From NCBI RefSeq assembly GCF_040729435.1, contig NZ_CP160398.1:2790001-2854000 (forward strand): DNA of 64,000 nt, written 5' to 3'. How positions within the stretch are numbered: position 1 is the first letter of the stretch; every line of letters starts with the position of its first letter. This DNA comes from Pseudomonas sp. HOU2. GTDB taxonomy: Bacteria; Pseudomonadota; Gammaproteobacteria; Pseudomonadales; Pseudomonadaceae. This document shows positions 17,730-30,533 of the stretch, in pieces. The notes below the pieces were generated by a model, which was not told the origin of the DNA, made no database searches, and was given only the letters and a program-made list of their open reading frames with translations. Both the position numbers and the translations under genes were made by a program.

Positions 17730-18725
17730 ATGAACTTACGCGTGCCTTCCATTCGCCATGACGACTGCGACGAGCTGGCGGCCCTGTGCAAGGCCGGTGG
17801 CGATCCGCTGCGCCTGAATGTATTGCGCGCGCTGGCCAACGACTCGTTCGGCGTACTGGAGCTGGCGCAGATTTTCGGCATCGGTCAGTCCGGCATGAGC
17901 CACCACCTCAAGGTGCTGGCCCAGGCCGATCTGGTGGCGACACGCCGTGAAGGCAACGCGATTTTCTATCGCCGCGCCCTGCCCCACACTGAATTGCTGG
18001 GTGGCAAGTTGCACGCCGCATTGTTAGAAGAAGTCGACAATCTGGTGCTGCCGGACGACGTGCAGGCGCGCATCGCTCAGGTCCACGGACAACGTGAAGC
18101 CGCCAGCCAGGACTTCTTCACCCGGGTTGCGGAGAAATTCCGCGCCCAGCAAGACTTGATCGCAGGCCTGCCGCAGTACCGCGACAGCGTGCTGGCCCTG
18201 CTCGACAAACTGAACTTCAATGGTGCTGCCACGGCCATTGAAGTCGGCCCCGGCGATGGTGCTTTTCTGCCGGAACTGGCCCGTCGCTTCAGCAACGTAA
18301 CCGCGCTGGACAACAGCCCGGCGATGCTCGAACTGGCGCGTCAGGTATGTGAACGTGAACGGCTGGCTAACGTCAGCCTGCAATTGGCCGATGCATTGAA
18401 TGGCACAAGCCTGACGGCCGATTGCGTGGTACTGAACATGGTGTTGCACCATTTCGCCGCGCCGGCCGAAGCGCTCAAGCACATGGCCGGCCTGCTGCAA
18501 CCGGGCGGTAGCCTGCTCGTGACAGAGTTATGTAGCCACAACCAGAGTTGGGCCAGGGAGGCCTGCGGTGATCTGTGGTTGGGGTTTGAACAGGACGATT
18601 TGGCCCGTTGGGCCACCGCTGCGGGACTCGTTCCCGGGGAAAGCCTCTATGTAGGCTTACGTAATGGTTTCCAGATCCAGGTTCGCCACTTTCAGCGACC
18701 GGCTGGCGACACTCACCATCGGTAA
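17730..18725 (+). CDS. sahR: SahR-like ArsR-family regulator fused to a methyltransferase domain
   Basis: The 331-residue protein joins an N-terminal ArsR winged helix (about 15-95, recognition helix QSGMSHHLKVL at 53-63) to a class I SAM-dependent methyltransferase fold. That fold (about 150-320) has motif I EVGPGDG at 171-177 and the segment VVLNMVLHHF near 230. This architecture next to metK matches SahR, a repressor of SAM-cycle genes that is released by S-adenosylhomocysteine. The methyltransferase-like domain is the natural SAH-sensing candidate. No ribosome site precedes the ATG. metK follows after 18 bases, so the two form an operon. A 24-base palindrome just upstream is the likely autoregulatory site. 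Confidence 0.82.
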   Translation: MNLRVPSIRHDDCDELAALCKAGGDPLRLNVLRALANDSFGVLELAQIFGIGQSGMSHHLKVLAQADLVATRREGNAIFYRRALPHTELLGGKLHAALLEEVDNLVLPDDVQARIAQVHGQREAASQDFFTRVAEKFRAQQDLIAGLPQYRDSVLALLDKLNFNGAATAIEVGPGDGAFLPELARRFSNVTALDNSPAMLELARQVCERERLANVSLQLADALNGTSLTADCVVLNMVLHHFAAPAEALKHMAGLLQPGGSLLVTELCSHNQSWAREACGDLWLGFEQDDLARWATAAGLVPGESLYVGLRNGFQIQVRHFQRPAGDTHHR

Positions 18726-18743
18726 ATTCAGGAAAACATCGAG

Positions 18744-19934
<1,191 letters not shown>

Positions 19935-19949
19935 GCCCTCCCCGGCTGC

Positions 19950-19989
19950 AAAAAAAGCCCCGCACGGTTCGCGCCATGCGGGGCTTTTT
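19950..19989 (+). terminator. Rho-independent terminator of metK
   Basis: AAAAAAAGCCCCGCA, a short loop and TGCGGGGCTTTTT form a strong stem with a T-run 16 bases after the metK stop. Confidence 0.92.
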
Positions 19990-20027
19990 CATGCCTGAAA
20001 TACCCTTCCAATATCAATAAAGAACCC

Positions 20028-20057
20028 TGTGGGAGCGGGCTTGCCCGCGAAGAGGCC
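20028..20057. repeat. REP-type repeat, single copy (GGGAGCGGGCTTGCCCGCGA family)
   Basis: One arm, TGTGGGAGCGGGCTTGCCCG, followed by CGAAGAGGCC, with its own internal hairpin. No partner arm is present nearby. Confidence 0.8.
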
Positions 20058-20154
20058 GGCCCATGCGCCCCCTGTATGGGCACGGAAACACGATGCAAAA
20101 CACCCACCCGGTGCCTCTCTGAATCCTCGCCTAGCCTTAAAGCATTCCCCCTGA

Positions 20155-21846
<1,692 letters not shown>

Positions 21847-21940
21847 TCACGCAATCCCCGGCAGCCGGGAACCCAAGGGCCACCAGACGCTCAAACAGCG
21901 CAGTGCCCCCGACCCGACTGCCTTTGCACATGGAGCTTTT

Positions 21941-22336
21941 ATGAAATTTCTTGCACCGCTTGCCTTGCTGACTCTCTGTGGCGTCCTGGCCGCGCCTGTG
22001 ATGGCCGACGAAGATGCACCGGGCCTGACCGGTTGCGCCGCCAAGAAGCAGGGCATCATCAATCAGCTCGAACAGGCCAAGTCCCGTGGCAACACCGACC
22101 AGCAGGCCGGTCTGCAGACCGCGCTGGATGAAGTGACAAAGAACTGCACCGATGCCGGGCTGAAGAAAGAACGCGAAAACAAAGTGCTGGAAGCCAAGCA
22201 CGAAGTGAGCAAGCGTCAGGCGGATCTCGACAAGGCGATGAAGAAAGGTGATCCGGAGAAGATCAACAAGCGCAAGGACAAGCTCGCCGAGTCGCGCAAA
22301 GAGCTGCAGGATGCGCTGGACCAGATCGACAAGTAA
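21941..22336 (+). CDS. DUF1090 periplasmic protein
   Basis: The 131-residue protein has a signal peptide (MKFLAPLALLTLCGVLA, cleavage near VMADE). The mature part is highly charged and helical, with two conserved cysteines (GCAAKKQGI and KNCTDAGL). This matches the DUF1090 (YqjC-like) family, whose role is unknown. Heptad-like spacing in the second half suggests a coiled coil. The ATG follows TGGAG; the frame opens 44 codons earlier inside the ligB end and that extension is rejected. It may be co-transcribed with ligB. Confidence 0.82.
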   Translation: MKFLAPLALLTLCGVLAAPVMADEDAPGLTGCAAKKQGIINQLEQAKSRGNTDQQAGLQTALDEVTKNCTDAGLKKERENKVLEAKHEVSKRQADLDKAMKKGDPEKINKRKDKLAESRKELQDALDQIDK

Positions 22337-22357
22337 CCAGCGTTGAATGAGATTTCC

Positions 22358-22492
22358 TGTGGCGAGGGAGCTTGCTCCCGCTGGGTCGCGAAGCGGCCCC
22401 AACTCCATTCAATGGCGCTGCAGCAGACTCAACTCGGTTGAATGGGTTTACGACGGCTGCGCCGCCGAGCGGGAGCAAGCTCCCTCGCCACA
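22358..22492. repeat. REP-type inverted repeat pair (GGCGAGGGAGCTTGCTCCCG family)
   Basis: Outer arms TGTGGCGAGGGAGCTTGCTC and complement flank about 85 bases with remnants of GCGAAGCGGCC. It lies between the convergent DUF1090 and cytochrome genes. Confidence 0.85.
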
Positions 22493-22514
22493 ATCGTCCG
22501 GCAGTCTCCGACAA

Positions 22515-22964
22515 TCAATGATCGCGAAACTCTTTATGGCAAGCGCTGCAGGCATCCTCAACCTTCTGCACCGCCGGCCCGAGGTTGCTGGCCTTGTACG
22601 GCTGAACCTTGCTGGCGATCACCAGTTCACCGGTGGCCGCCTCAAGGTTGCGGGCCAGTTCCTGAAAACGTGCCTGCCGCAGCCACACATCGTCCTTGGC
22701 ACTGGTGTGATCTTCTTCACGCACCTGCGGGAAATGCTTCCACGGTTCATGCGACAACGCATCGAGCTTCACCGCGCCTTCGGCGAATTTCGGCCCGTCG
22801 AACGGAATGCGTCCGCGCAACATGCCACCCAGGTCTTCGCCGGTCTTGAGCATCTGTTTGAAGATCGCCTTGCGTTGCCCCAGCGGAGAGTTCGGATCGA
22901 CGCCGCCACAGGCGGACAAGGTCAGACAGGCCAGCAATACAACAGCAATTCTTTTAAGAGTCAT
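22515..22964 (-). CDS. Cytochrome c'/c-556-type lipoprotein
   Basis: The 149-residue protein has a signal peptide with lipobox LSAC (C19) and a single haem-attachment motif CSACH at 139-143, close to the C-terminus. That placement is typical of class II cytochromes c (four-helix cytochrome c' or c-556). The lipobox implies anchoring of the haem domain to a membrane, which is less common for this class. No redox partner is adjacent. It is divergent from mltA and convergent with the DUF1090 gene. Confidence 0.82.
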   Translation of the reverse strand: MTLKRIAVVLLACLTLSACGGVDPNSPLGQRKAIFKQMLKTGEDLGGMLRGRIPFDGPKFAEGAVKLDALSHEPWKHFPQVREEDHTSAKDDVWLRQARFQELARNLEAATGELVIASKVQPYKASNLGPAVQKVEDACSACHKEFRDH

Positions 22965-23092
22965 GGTGGCTTCAGGTCACGGAATTCGGCGGCCAGTATC
23001 CTCGCGTCGCTGACAAACACCAATAGCCCTATTAAAAATACGGGTTGCCGGAGCGCATGGAGCACTTCGGCAACCGGCACAGGAATCACTCC

Positions 23093-24277
23093 ATGAACAG
23101 CCGCTTCAAGGCCTGGCGTCACCCACTGATCGCAACCCTGCCGCTGTTGGCAATTCTTGCCGGTTGCACGGGCGGCGATACCGGCAAACCGAAAACCCAC
23201 GCCTTGGCTACTTACTCCAGCGCTAGCTGGGAAGCCCTGCCGACCGTATCCGACAGCGATCTGGTCGCCGGTTTCGGTTCATGGCGCAGTGCCTGCACCC
23301 GGCTCAAGGCTGATCCGGTCTGGGGCGGCACCTGCGCCGCAGCCGCCAACGTGCCGCAGAGTGCCAACGAGATTCGCGCCTTCCTCAAGCAGAACCTCGA
23401 CGTGTTCGGGCTACGCGCCGAGCATGACAACCCGAACGGCCTGATCACCGGTTACTACGAACCGGTCTACCCGGGCAGTCTGACGCCCACCGAGGTGGCA
23501 AACGTGCCGGTGTACGGCGTGCCGGAAGACATGATCATCGTCTCGCTGGACAGCATTTACCCGGAGCTCAAGGGCAAACGCCTGCGTGGTCGCCTTGAAG
23601 GCCGGGTACTCAAGCCTTACGACGACGCGGCGACCATTGAGTCCAAAGGCGTCAAAGCCCCGGTGGTGGCGTACCTGACCGATCCGATGAACCTGCAATT
23701 TTTGCAGATCCAGGGTTCCGGGCGGATCCAGACACCGGACGGCAAACAACTGCGCATCGCCTACGCCGACCAGAACGGCCACCCGTATCGACCGATCGGC
23801 CGCTGGCTGGTCGAGCAAGGCGAGCTGAAGAAAGAAGATGTGACCATGGGCGCCATCAGCAACTGGGCCAAGGCCAACCCGTCGCGCATCCCGGAACTGC
23901 TGGGCAGCAACCCGAGCTACGTGTTCTTCACCCGCAACCCGGACAGCAACGAAGGCCCGCGCGGCTCGTTGAACGTACCGCTGACGGCGGGTTATAGCGC
24001 GGCGGTGGACCGCAAGGTGATTCCGTTGGGTAGCCTGCTGTGGCTATCGACCACCCGCCCCGATGGCACGGCGCTGGTGCGTCCGGTCGCAGCGCAGGAC
24101 ACCGGCGGCGCGATTGCCGGCGAGGTGCGTGCGGACCTGTTCTGGGGTACTGGCGATGCGGCCGGGCAATTGGCCGGGGACATGAAGCAGCAGGGGCAGA
24201 TCTGGATGCTCTGGCCCAAAGGCGCGGCGTTGCCGCAAGTGCCGCAGGTGGCTGATACGGTTAAGGGCAAACCTTAA
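23093..24277 (+). CDS. mltA: Membrane-bound lytic murein transglycosylase A
   Basis: The 394-residue lipoprotein (lipobox LAGC) cleaves peptidoglycan to 1,6-anhydromuropeptides. The MltA domain is seen at GLITGYYEPVYPGS and LQIQGSGRIQ. The C-terminal 3D domain has AQDTGGAI, RADLFWG and the end IWMLWPKG, which include the conserved aspartates of the active site. The start at 23093 follows AGGAA; an earlier in-frame ATG 16 codons upstream has no ribosome site and would spoil the signal peptide. It acts at the outer membrane. Confidence 0.93.
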   Translation: MNSRFKAWRHPLIATLPLLAILAGCTGGDTGKPKTHALATYSSASWEALPTVSDSDLVAGFGSWRSACTRLKADPVWGGTCAAAANVPQSANEIRAFLKQNLDVFGLRAEHDNPNGLITGYYEPVYPGSLTPTEVANVPVYGVPEDMIIVSLDSIYPELKGKRLRGRLEGRVLKPYDDAATIESKGVKAPVVAYLTDPMNLQFLQIQGSGRIQTPDGKQLRIAYADQNGHPYRPIGRWLVEQGELKKEDVTMGAISNWAKANPSRIPELLGSNPSYVFFTRNPDSNEGPRGSLNVPLTAGYSAAVDRKVIPLGSLLWLSTTRPDGTALVRPVAAQDTGGAIAGEVRADLFWGTGDAAGQLAGDMKQQGQIWMLWPKGAALPQVPQVADTVKGKP

Positions 24278-24301
24278 GCACTTCGGTGCCTGAGCTATCG
24301 C

Positions 24302-24394
24302 CTTCGCGGGCAAGCCCGCTCCCACAGGTATCCATGGTGAGCACAAATCCTGTGTACACCAAAGAACCCTGTGGGAGCGGGCTTGCCCGCGAAG
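24302..24394. repeat. REP-type inverted repeat pair (GGGAGCGGGCTTGCCCGCGA family)
   Basis: Arms CTTCGCGGGCAAGCCCGCTC and complement enclose about 43 bases between convergent mltA and the MAPEG gene. Confidence 0.88.
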
Positions 24395-24417
24395 AGGCCA
24401 GCAGCAACACCCGAGAT

Positions 24418-24801
24418 TCAGGCAGACACAAAGAAGAACGCAGCAATCAGCCCCATCCCGACAAACCATACCAGCGACCGCAGAATCGCCCAGTCCGCCA
24501 GGTAGCAGATGATGTACAGCAGGCGACTGGTGATAAACATCACCGCCAGCACATTCACCGTCACCAACTGCGCGGTGCCTACCAGATGCGCAACGATCAC
24601 CGCCGCGGCAAACGCCGGGGTCACTTCGAAGCTGTTCAACTGCGCCGCATGCGCCCGTCGGGCCACCCCGTTGAGACTTTCCAGAAAGTCCCGGGGATCA
24701 TGGTTGTCGCTCAGTCGGTAGCCGCCCACTGCCTTGGCCACGCCCGTGCAGATATAGGGCAGGAAAATCGCGATCAACACGCACCACAGAGCTACCGTCA
24801 T
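24418..24801 (-). CDS. MAPEG-family membrane protein
   Basis: The 127-residue protein has four predicted transmembrane helices and the MAPEG-type pattern of an early asparagine-rich loop followed by RRAHAAQLNSFE in the second segment. Members in eukaryotes are glutathione-dependent membrane enzymes; most bacterial copies have no known activity. The ATG at 24801 follows AAGGA. It is 38 bases downstream of the EamA transporter gene on the same strand, so the two may share a message. Confidence 0.82.
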   Translation of the reverse strand: MTVALWCVLIAIFLPYICTGVAKAVGGYRLSDNHDPRDFLESLNGVARRAHAAQLNSFEVTPAFAAAVIVAHLVGTAQLVTVNVLAVMFITSRLLYIICYLADWAILRSLVWFVGMGLIAAFFFVSA

Positions 24802-24839
24802 AAAGCCGTCCTTCTTCAAGTGATAGAAATGGCGGGCAG

Positions 24840-25673
24840 TCAGAACTTCATCACCAGCATGCCGATCAGCACCAGCCCACAGGCTAAGAGCCGCGGTCTG
24901 CCGAAAGGTTCTTTGAGGTAACGCATGCCGAACAGCACCACCAGAATCACGCTGATTTCACGCAGCGCTGCCGCTTCGGCAATCGAGCCCAACTGCATCG
25001 CCCACAGCACCAGAGCGTAGCTGAACAACACGCAGAACCCGACCGCCAGGCCCAGCTTCCACTGCTCGCGCCAGAACACCAGGAACGCCGGGCGTTTGGC
25101 GACCCACGCCAGCAACGGAAACGGCCAGGCGCTGAGCAGCGTGACCCAGACCAGGTAATCCAGTGGATGCGACCAGCGCCGCAGAGCCTGACCGTCGATG
25201 TAGGTGTAGCAGCCGATGCACAGGCCGATCAGCGCCACCACCGGCAGCATCGACCACGGCAGATGCTTGCCGCCACCGCCCTGCCAGAGCAGACAAGCCA
25301 TGCCCAAGGGAATCAGCATGATCCCGAAGATCTGCTGCGCGGTGAGCACTTCGCCGGCGAAGATCAGGGTCAGCGCCAGCACCACCAGCGGCGACAAGCC
25401 GCGCATCAACGGATAAACCAACCCGAGGTCGCCGACCCGATAGGCCTGTATCAGCAGATAGCGATACAGCAGCTCGAATGCTGCCGACGCCAGAATCCAC
25501 GGCCAGATCTCCAGCGGCGGCAGACTGATGAATGGAAATGCCAGCGCCACGAACAGCAGCGCCACCGTGTCCATGCACGCCACCACCAGCAACCGTTCGG
25601 CACTGAACTTGATCAGGGTATTCCACGTCGCATGCAACAGCGCCGCCATTAACACCAGAACTGTCGCCGCCAC
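24840..25673 (-). CDS. EamA/DMT-family transporter
   Basis: The 277-residue membrane protein has about ten transmembrane helices arranged as two EamA repeats, the pattern of drug/metabolite transporters. The first helix contains LLHATWNTLIKF, a motif of the DMT group. The start is set at GTG 25673 because AAGGAG lies 7 bases upstream; the frame is open 47 codons further without a ribosome site and with a non-membrane sequence. The substrate cannot be predicted. The MAPEG gene follows on the same strand. Confidence 0.8.
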   Translation of the reverse strand: MAATVLVLMAALLHATWNTLIKFSAERLLVVACMDTVALLFVALAFPFISLPPLEIWPWILASAAFELLYRYLLIQAYRVGDLGLVYPLMRGLSPLVVLALTLIFAGEVLTAQQIFGIMLIPLGMACLLWQGGGGKHLPWSMLPVVALIGLCIGCYTYIDGQALRRWSHPLDYLVWVTLLSAWPFPLLAWVAKRPAFLVFWREQWKLGLAVGFCVLFSYALVLWAMQLGSIAEAAALREISVILVVLFGMRYLKEPFGRPRLLACGLVLIGMLVMKF

Positions 25674-25828
25674 GTCCCACTCCTTGATTTTTTTGCTGAC
25701 CCTACACCAATGTCTGCGGCTGACCAACCGAGGGGACTCGATTGTGTCCCCACCCCGAATCAGCCCATCCAACCTTTGCACCGAAGAATCGGGGCGCTGT
25801 CTTTCCACCCCCATCCAATGGAGCCCGG

Positions 25829-27094
25829 ATGCTAGAACTTGTCGCCGCTTTTATCTGCCTCACCACCCTTCTCACCTTCGTCAATTACCGCTTCATCGGC
25901 CTGCCGCCGACCATCGGCGTGATGGTCACCGCGCTGATGTTCTCCCTGTTGCTGCAAGGCCTGAGCGTGCTCGGTTATCCCGGCCTCGAAGAACGCGTGC
26001 AGCAACTGATCGGCCAGATCGACTTCGGCGATCTGCTGATGAACTGGATGCTGTCGTTCCTGCTGTTCGCCGGCGCCCTGCACGTCAACCTCAACGACCT
26101 GCGCAGCTACCGCTGGCCGATCGGCCTGCTGGCCACTTTTGGCGTATTGATCGCCACCGCCGTGATCGGCAGCCTGGCCTACTACATTTTTGCCCTGTTT
26201 GGCTGGCACGTGAGCTTCCTTTACTGCCTGCTGTTCGGCGCGCTGATTTCGCCGACCGACCCGATTGCGGTGCTCGGCGTACTGCGTACTGCCAATGCCT
26301 CAAAGCCACTGAAGACCACCATCGTCGGCGAGTCGCTGTTCAACGACGGCACTGCGGTGGTGGTGTTCACCGTGCTGCTGGGCATCGCTCAGCTGGGCGA
26401 GACGCCGACCCTCAGCGCCACGGCCATGCTGTTCGTGCACGAAGCCATTGGCGGCGTGCTGTTCGGCGGGCTGATCGGTTATGGGGTGTACCGGATGATC
26501 AAAAGCGTCCAGCAGCATCAGATCACGGTGATGCTGACCCTGGCGCTGGTGATCGGCGGTTCGGCGATGGCCACCGAGCTGCACGTTTCGGCGCCGATTG
26601 CGATGGTGGTCGCCGGTCTGATCATCGGCAACCTGGGACGCAACCTGGCGATGAGCGACATGACCCGCAAGTACCTCGACGGCTTCTGGGAGCTGCTCGA
26701 TGACATGCTCAATGCGCTGCTGTTTGCACTGATCGGCATGGAGCTGTTGCTGCTGCCGTTCAACTGGGCGCACGTGGCGGCGGCCAGTTTGCTGGCGCTG
26801 GCAATTCTGCTGTCGCGCCTGCTCACCGTGGCCCCGGCGATCGTTCTGCTGCGGCGCTGGCGCACGGTGCCGCGCGGCACCATTCGCATTTTGACCTGGG
26901 GCGGTTTGCGCGGCGGGGTTTCGGTGGCACTGGCGCTGGCCCTGCCATTGGGCCCGGAGCGCGATCTGCTGCTGAGCATCACCTACATCGTGGTTCTGTC
27001 GTCGATCCTGCTGCAGGGTCTGACCATCGGCAAACTGGTCAAGCACGCCACCCGTGACGAGCCGGCCACAGCGGCCGAGCCGGCGCACCACTGA
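25829..27094 (+). CDS. Na+/H+ antiporter, CPA1 (NhaP-like) family
   Basis: The 421-residue protein has about 12 transmembrane helices and the CPA1 antiporter signatures: SPTDPIAVLG and FNDGTAVVVF, with the ion-binding Asn-Asp pair near residue 170, and GGLRGGVSVALALALP near residue 355. It should exchange sodium (or potassium) for protons at the inner membrane in pH and salt homeostasis. Start ATG follows TGGAG. No long C-terminal regulatory tail is present. It runs convergently into the formate/nitrite-type gene with no intergenic base. Confidence 0.88.
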   Translation: MLELVAAFICLTTLLTFVNYRFIGLPPTIGVMVTALMFSLLLQGLSVLGYPGLEERVQQLIGQIDFGDLLMNWMLSFLLFAGALHVNLNDLRSYRWPIGLLATFGVLIATAVIGSLAYYIFALFGWHVSFLYCLLFGALISPTDPIAVLGVLRTANASKPLKTTIVGESLFNDGTAVVVFTVLLGIAQLGETPTLSATAMLFVHEAIGGVLFGGLIGYGVYRMIKSVQQHQITVMLTLALVIGGSAMATELHVSAPIAMVVAGLIIGNLGRNLAMSDMTRKYLDGFWELLDDMLNALLFALIGMELLLLPFNWAHVAAASLLALAILLSRLLTVAPAIVLLRRWRTVPRGTIRILTWGGLRGGVSVALALALPLGPERDLLLSITYIVVLSSILLQGLTIGKLVKHATRDEPATAAEPAHH

Positions 27095-28000
27095 TCATTT
27101 CTTGATCTGCTGCGGATCGGGCTTTTCGGCCTGATCTGCAGCCTGTTTCGCCTTTCCTGTATCTTTCGGCGCGCCGCTCTCGCTGCGGATCTGTGCATGG
27201 CTGATCAGGGCGAAGATGAAACTGCCGCCGATGATGTTCCCCGCCAGCGTGGGCCCGGCAAACACCATCCAGAAATCACTCCACGGCAGCTCGCCGGCAA
27301 ATACCAGATACGACACTTCCGCCGAACCGACCACGATGTGGGTGAAGTCGCCCAGCGCCATCAGGTAGGTGATGAGGATGATGATCCACATCTTCGCGCT
27401 CTCCATGGAAGGGATCATCCAGACCATGGTGGCGATCATCCAGCCGGAAACGATGCCTTTGGCGAACATCTGACTGGCGTGGTTTTCCATGACCTTGCGG
27501 CCGATTTCAAGGAAGGCGTGATCAGTCTTGCTGTCGAAGATCGGCAGCTCGAGCATCACGTACGCCACCAGAATCGTCCCGCACAAGTTGCCGAACAGGA
27601 CCACGCCCCACAAGCGGATCAGCCGGCCGAAGTTTTTCAGGGTTGGCTTGGTCATCACCGGCAGAACGGCGGTCAGGGTGTTTTCGGTGAACAGTTGCTG
27701 ACGGGCGAGAATCACCGCAAGGAACCCGGCGCAGTAGCCGAAGCTGGCGATGACCTTGAATTCATCACCCTCGGGCAGGCGCGAATTGAGCAGACCCATA
27801 CCCATCAGTGACAGGCCCATGGTCAGCCCGGCGGCGAGCGCCGACCACCACAGTGCGGCGATGCTGCGCTCCAGTTCCTGATCGCCTTGGGTGCGGATGA
27901 TTTCATGCAGAACCGCCGCGCGGGGCGGCTGGTTTTTCTCGACTTCGTGCTGTTCATCGGTCGAGAGGTTGGGGGTCTTGCCGTCTGTCGGGGTGGTCAT
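27095..28000 (-). CDS. Formate/nitrite transporter (FNT) family protein, YfdC-like
   Basis: The 301-residue protein belongs to the FNT family of pentameric channels (FocA/NirC). Six hydrophobic helices are present, with the family segments NLCGTILVAYVML and GNIIGGSFIFA. Long charged N- and C-terminal tails (the first 45 residues and the last 30) and the overall pattern resemble YfdC rather than FocA, so formate specificity is not assured. Its stop codon abuts that of the antiporter gene; the two stops together read TGATCA. Confidence 0.83.
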   Translation of the reverse strand: MTTPTDGKTPNLSTDEQHEVEKNQPPRAAVLHEIIRTQGDQELERSIAALWWSALAAGLTMGLSLMGMGLLNSRLPEGDEFKVIASFGYCAGFLAVILARQQLFTENTLTAVLPVMTKPTLKNFGRLIRLWGVVLFGNLCGTILVAYVMLELPIFDSKTDHAFLEIGRKVMENHASQMFAKGIVSGWMIATMVWMIPSMESAKMWIIILITYLMALGDFTHIVVGSAEVSYLVFAGELPWSDFWMVFAGPTLAGNIIGGSFIFALISHAQIRSESGAPKDTGKAKQAADQAEKPDPQQIKK

Positions 28001-28081
28001 GGCGTGGTAACCGGTGGGGGGCTTTCAGCTACGACCCCTGCGGTTCCTGGCTGTTCACTCCCCCCAACCGAAACTATTACC

Positions 28082-28200
28082 TGTGGCGAGGGAGCTTGCT
28101 CCCGCTCGGCTGCGCAGCAGTCGTCTCGTGTTTCAGATAAACAACACTCACCGGTTTTGGGACTGCTTTGCAGTCCAGCGGGAGCAAGCTCCCTCGCCAC
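28082..28200. repeat. REP-type inverted repeat pair (GGCGAGGGAGCTTGCTCCCG family)
   Basis: Arms TGTGGCGAGGGAGCTTGCTC and complement lie between the FNT gene and the thioesterase gene. The inner part has GCGCAGCAGTCG against GACTGCTTTGC. Confidence 0.87.
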
Positions 28201-28210
28201 AATTCACCGA

Positions 28211-28618
28211 CTACTTGGTTACCAGCTCATCTTCCTTGAACTGGTCTTTGACGTACTTGATCTCGGTCCGCCCGTGCGGCGCTGGCAAGCCGTCTTCGCC
28301 AAGGTTGACGAAGACCATCTTCTCGACGGTGAGGATGCTCTTGCGGGTGATCTTGTTGCGCACTTCACAGGTCAGGGTGATCGAGGTGCGGCCGAACTCG
28401 GTGGCGGTGATACCCAGTTCGATGATGTCGCCCTGGCGCGAGGCGCTGACGAAGTTGATTTCGGAAATGTACTTGGTCACCACGCGCTGATTGCCCAACT
28501 GGACGATGGCGTAAATCGCCGCTTCTTCGTCGATCCAGCGCAGCAGGCTGCCGCCGAACAGGGTGCCGTTGGGGTTCAGGTCTTCGGGTTTTACCCATTT
28601 GCGGGTGTGGAAATTCAT
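28211..28618 (-). CDS. Hotdog-fold acyl-CoA thioesterase
   Basis: The 135-residue protein has the hotdog acyl-CoA thioesterase pattern of the YciA/BFIT type: NPNGTLFGGSLLRWIDEEA near residues 17-36 carries the catalytic acidic residue, and INFVSASRQGDIIEL follows. It should hydrolyse acyl-CoA to free acid and CoA in the cytoplasm, with unknown chain preference. AGGAG precedes the ATG at 28618; the frame opens 12 codons earlier. It is divergent from the ahcY riboswitch region. Confidence 0.84.
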   Translation of the reverse strand: MNFHTRKWVKPEDLNPNGTLFGGSLLRWIDEEAAIYAIVQLGNQRVVTKYISEINFVSASRQGDIIELGITATEFGRTSITLTCEVRNKITRKSILTVEKMVFVNLGEDGLPAPHGRTEIKYVKDQFKEDELVTK

Positions 28619-28735
28619 GTTCACTCCTGAGCGTTTGCCGAAAGATGGCGCCATCTTGGCAGACCGGGCGGTCAGGCTCCATGAGCCTTCTACTATGGTC
28701 GCTATTAACGATCTTCATCTGGCCGACAGAAACCC

Positions 28736-28764
28736 TTTGGAAGATCAGTCTAGACGGCTATAAT
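28736..28764 (+). promoter_or_regulatory. Predicted sigma-70 promoter of ahcY
   Basis: TTTGGA (28736-28741), a 17-base spacer and a perfect TATAAT (28759-28764) lie about 50 bases before the SAH riboswitch. Transcription would start near 28771. A hairpin, AAAACGGTA / TACCGTTTT (28777-28806), lies at the start of the transcript. Confidence 0.75.
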
Positions 28765-28786
28765 CGCCCCCGTTTCAAAACGGTAA

Positions 28787-30346
<1,560 letters not shown>

Positions 30347-30380
30347 GTAACCGGCTGCTTTATTTGTCGGACTGGCTTGT

Positions 30381-30474
30381 TGTGGCGAGGGAGCTTGCTC
30401 CCGCTGGGCTGCGAAGCGGCCCCAGGATTTTGGGAGCGCTGCGCGCTCCAGCGGGAGCAAGCTCCCTCGCCACA
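30381..30474. repeat. REP-type inverted repeat pair (GGCGAGGGAGCTTGCTCCCG family)
   Basis: Arms TGTGGCGAGGGAGCTTGCTC and complement, with the inner GCTGCGAAGCGGCCC, lie between ahcY and metF. Confidence 0.87.
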
Positions 30475-30533
30475 TAAGCACGCTCCTACAGATGAAACAT
30501 ACCGTAGGCTTTCGTGTTTCCAAGGGTATGACC

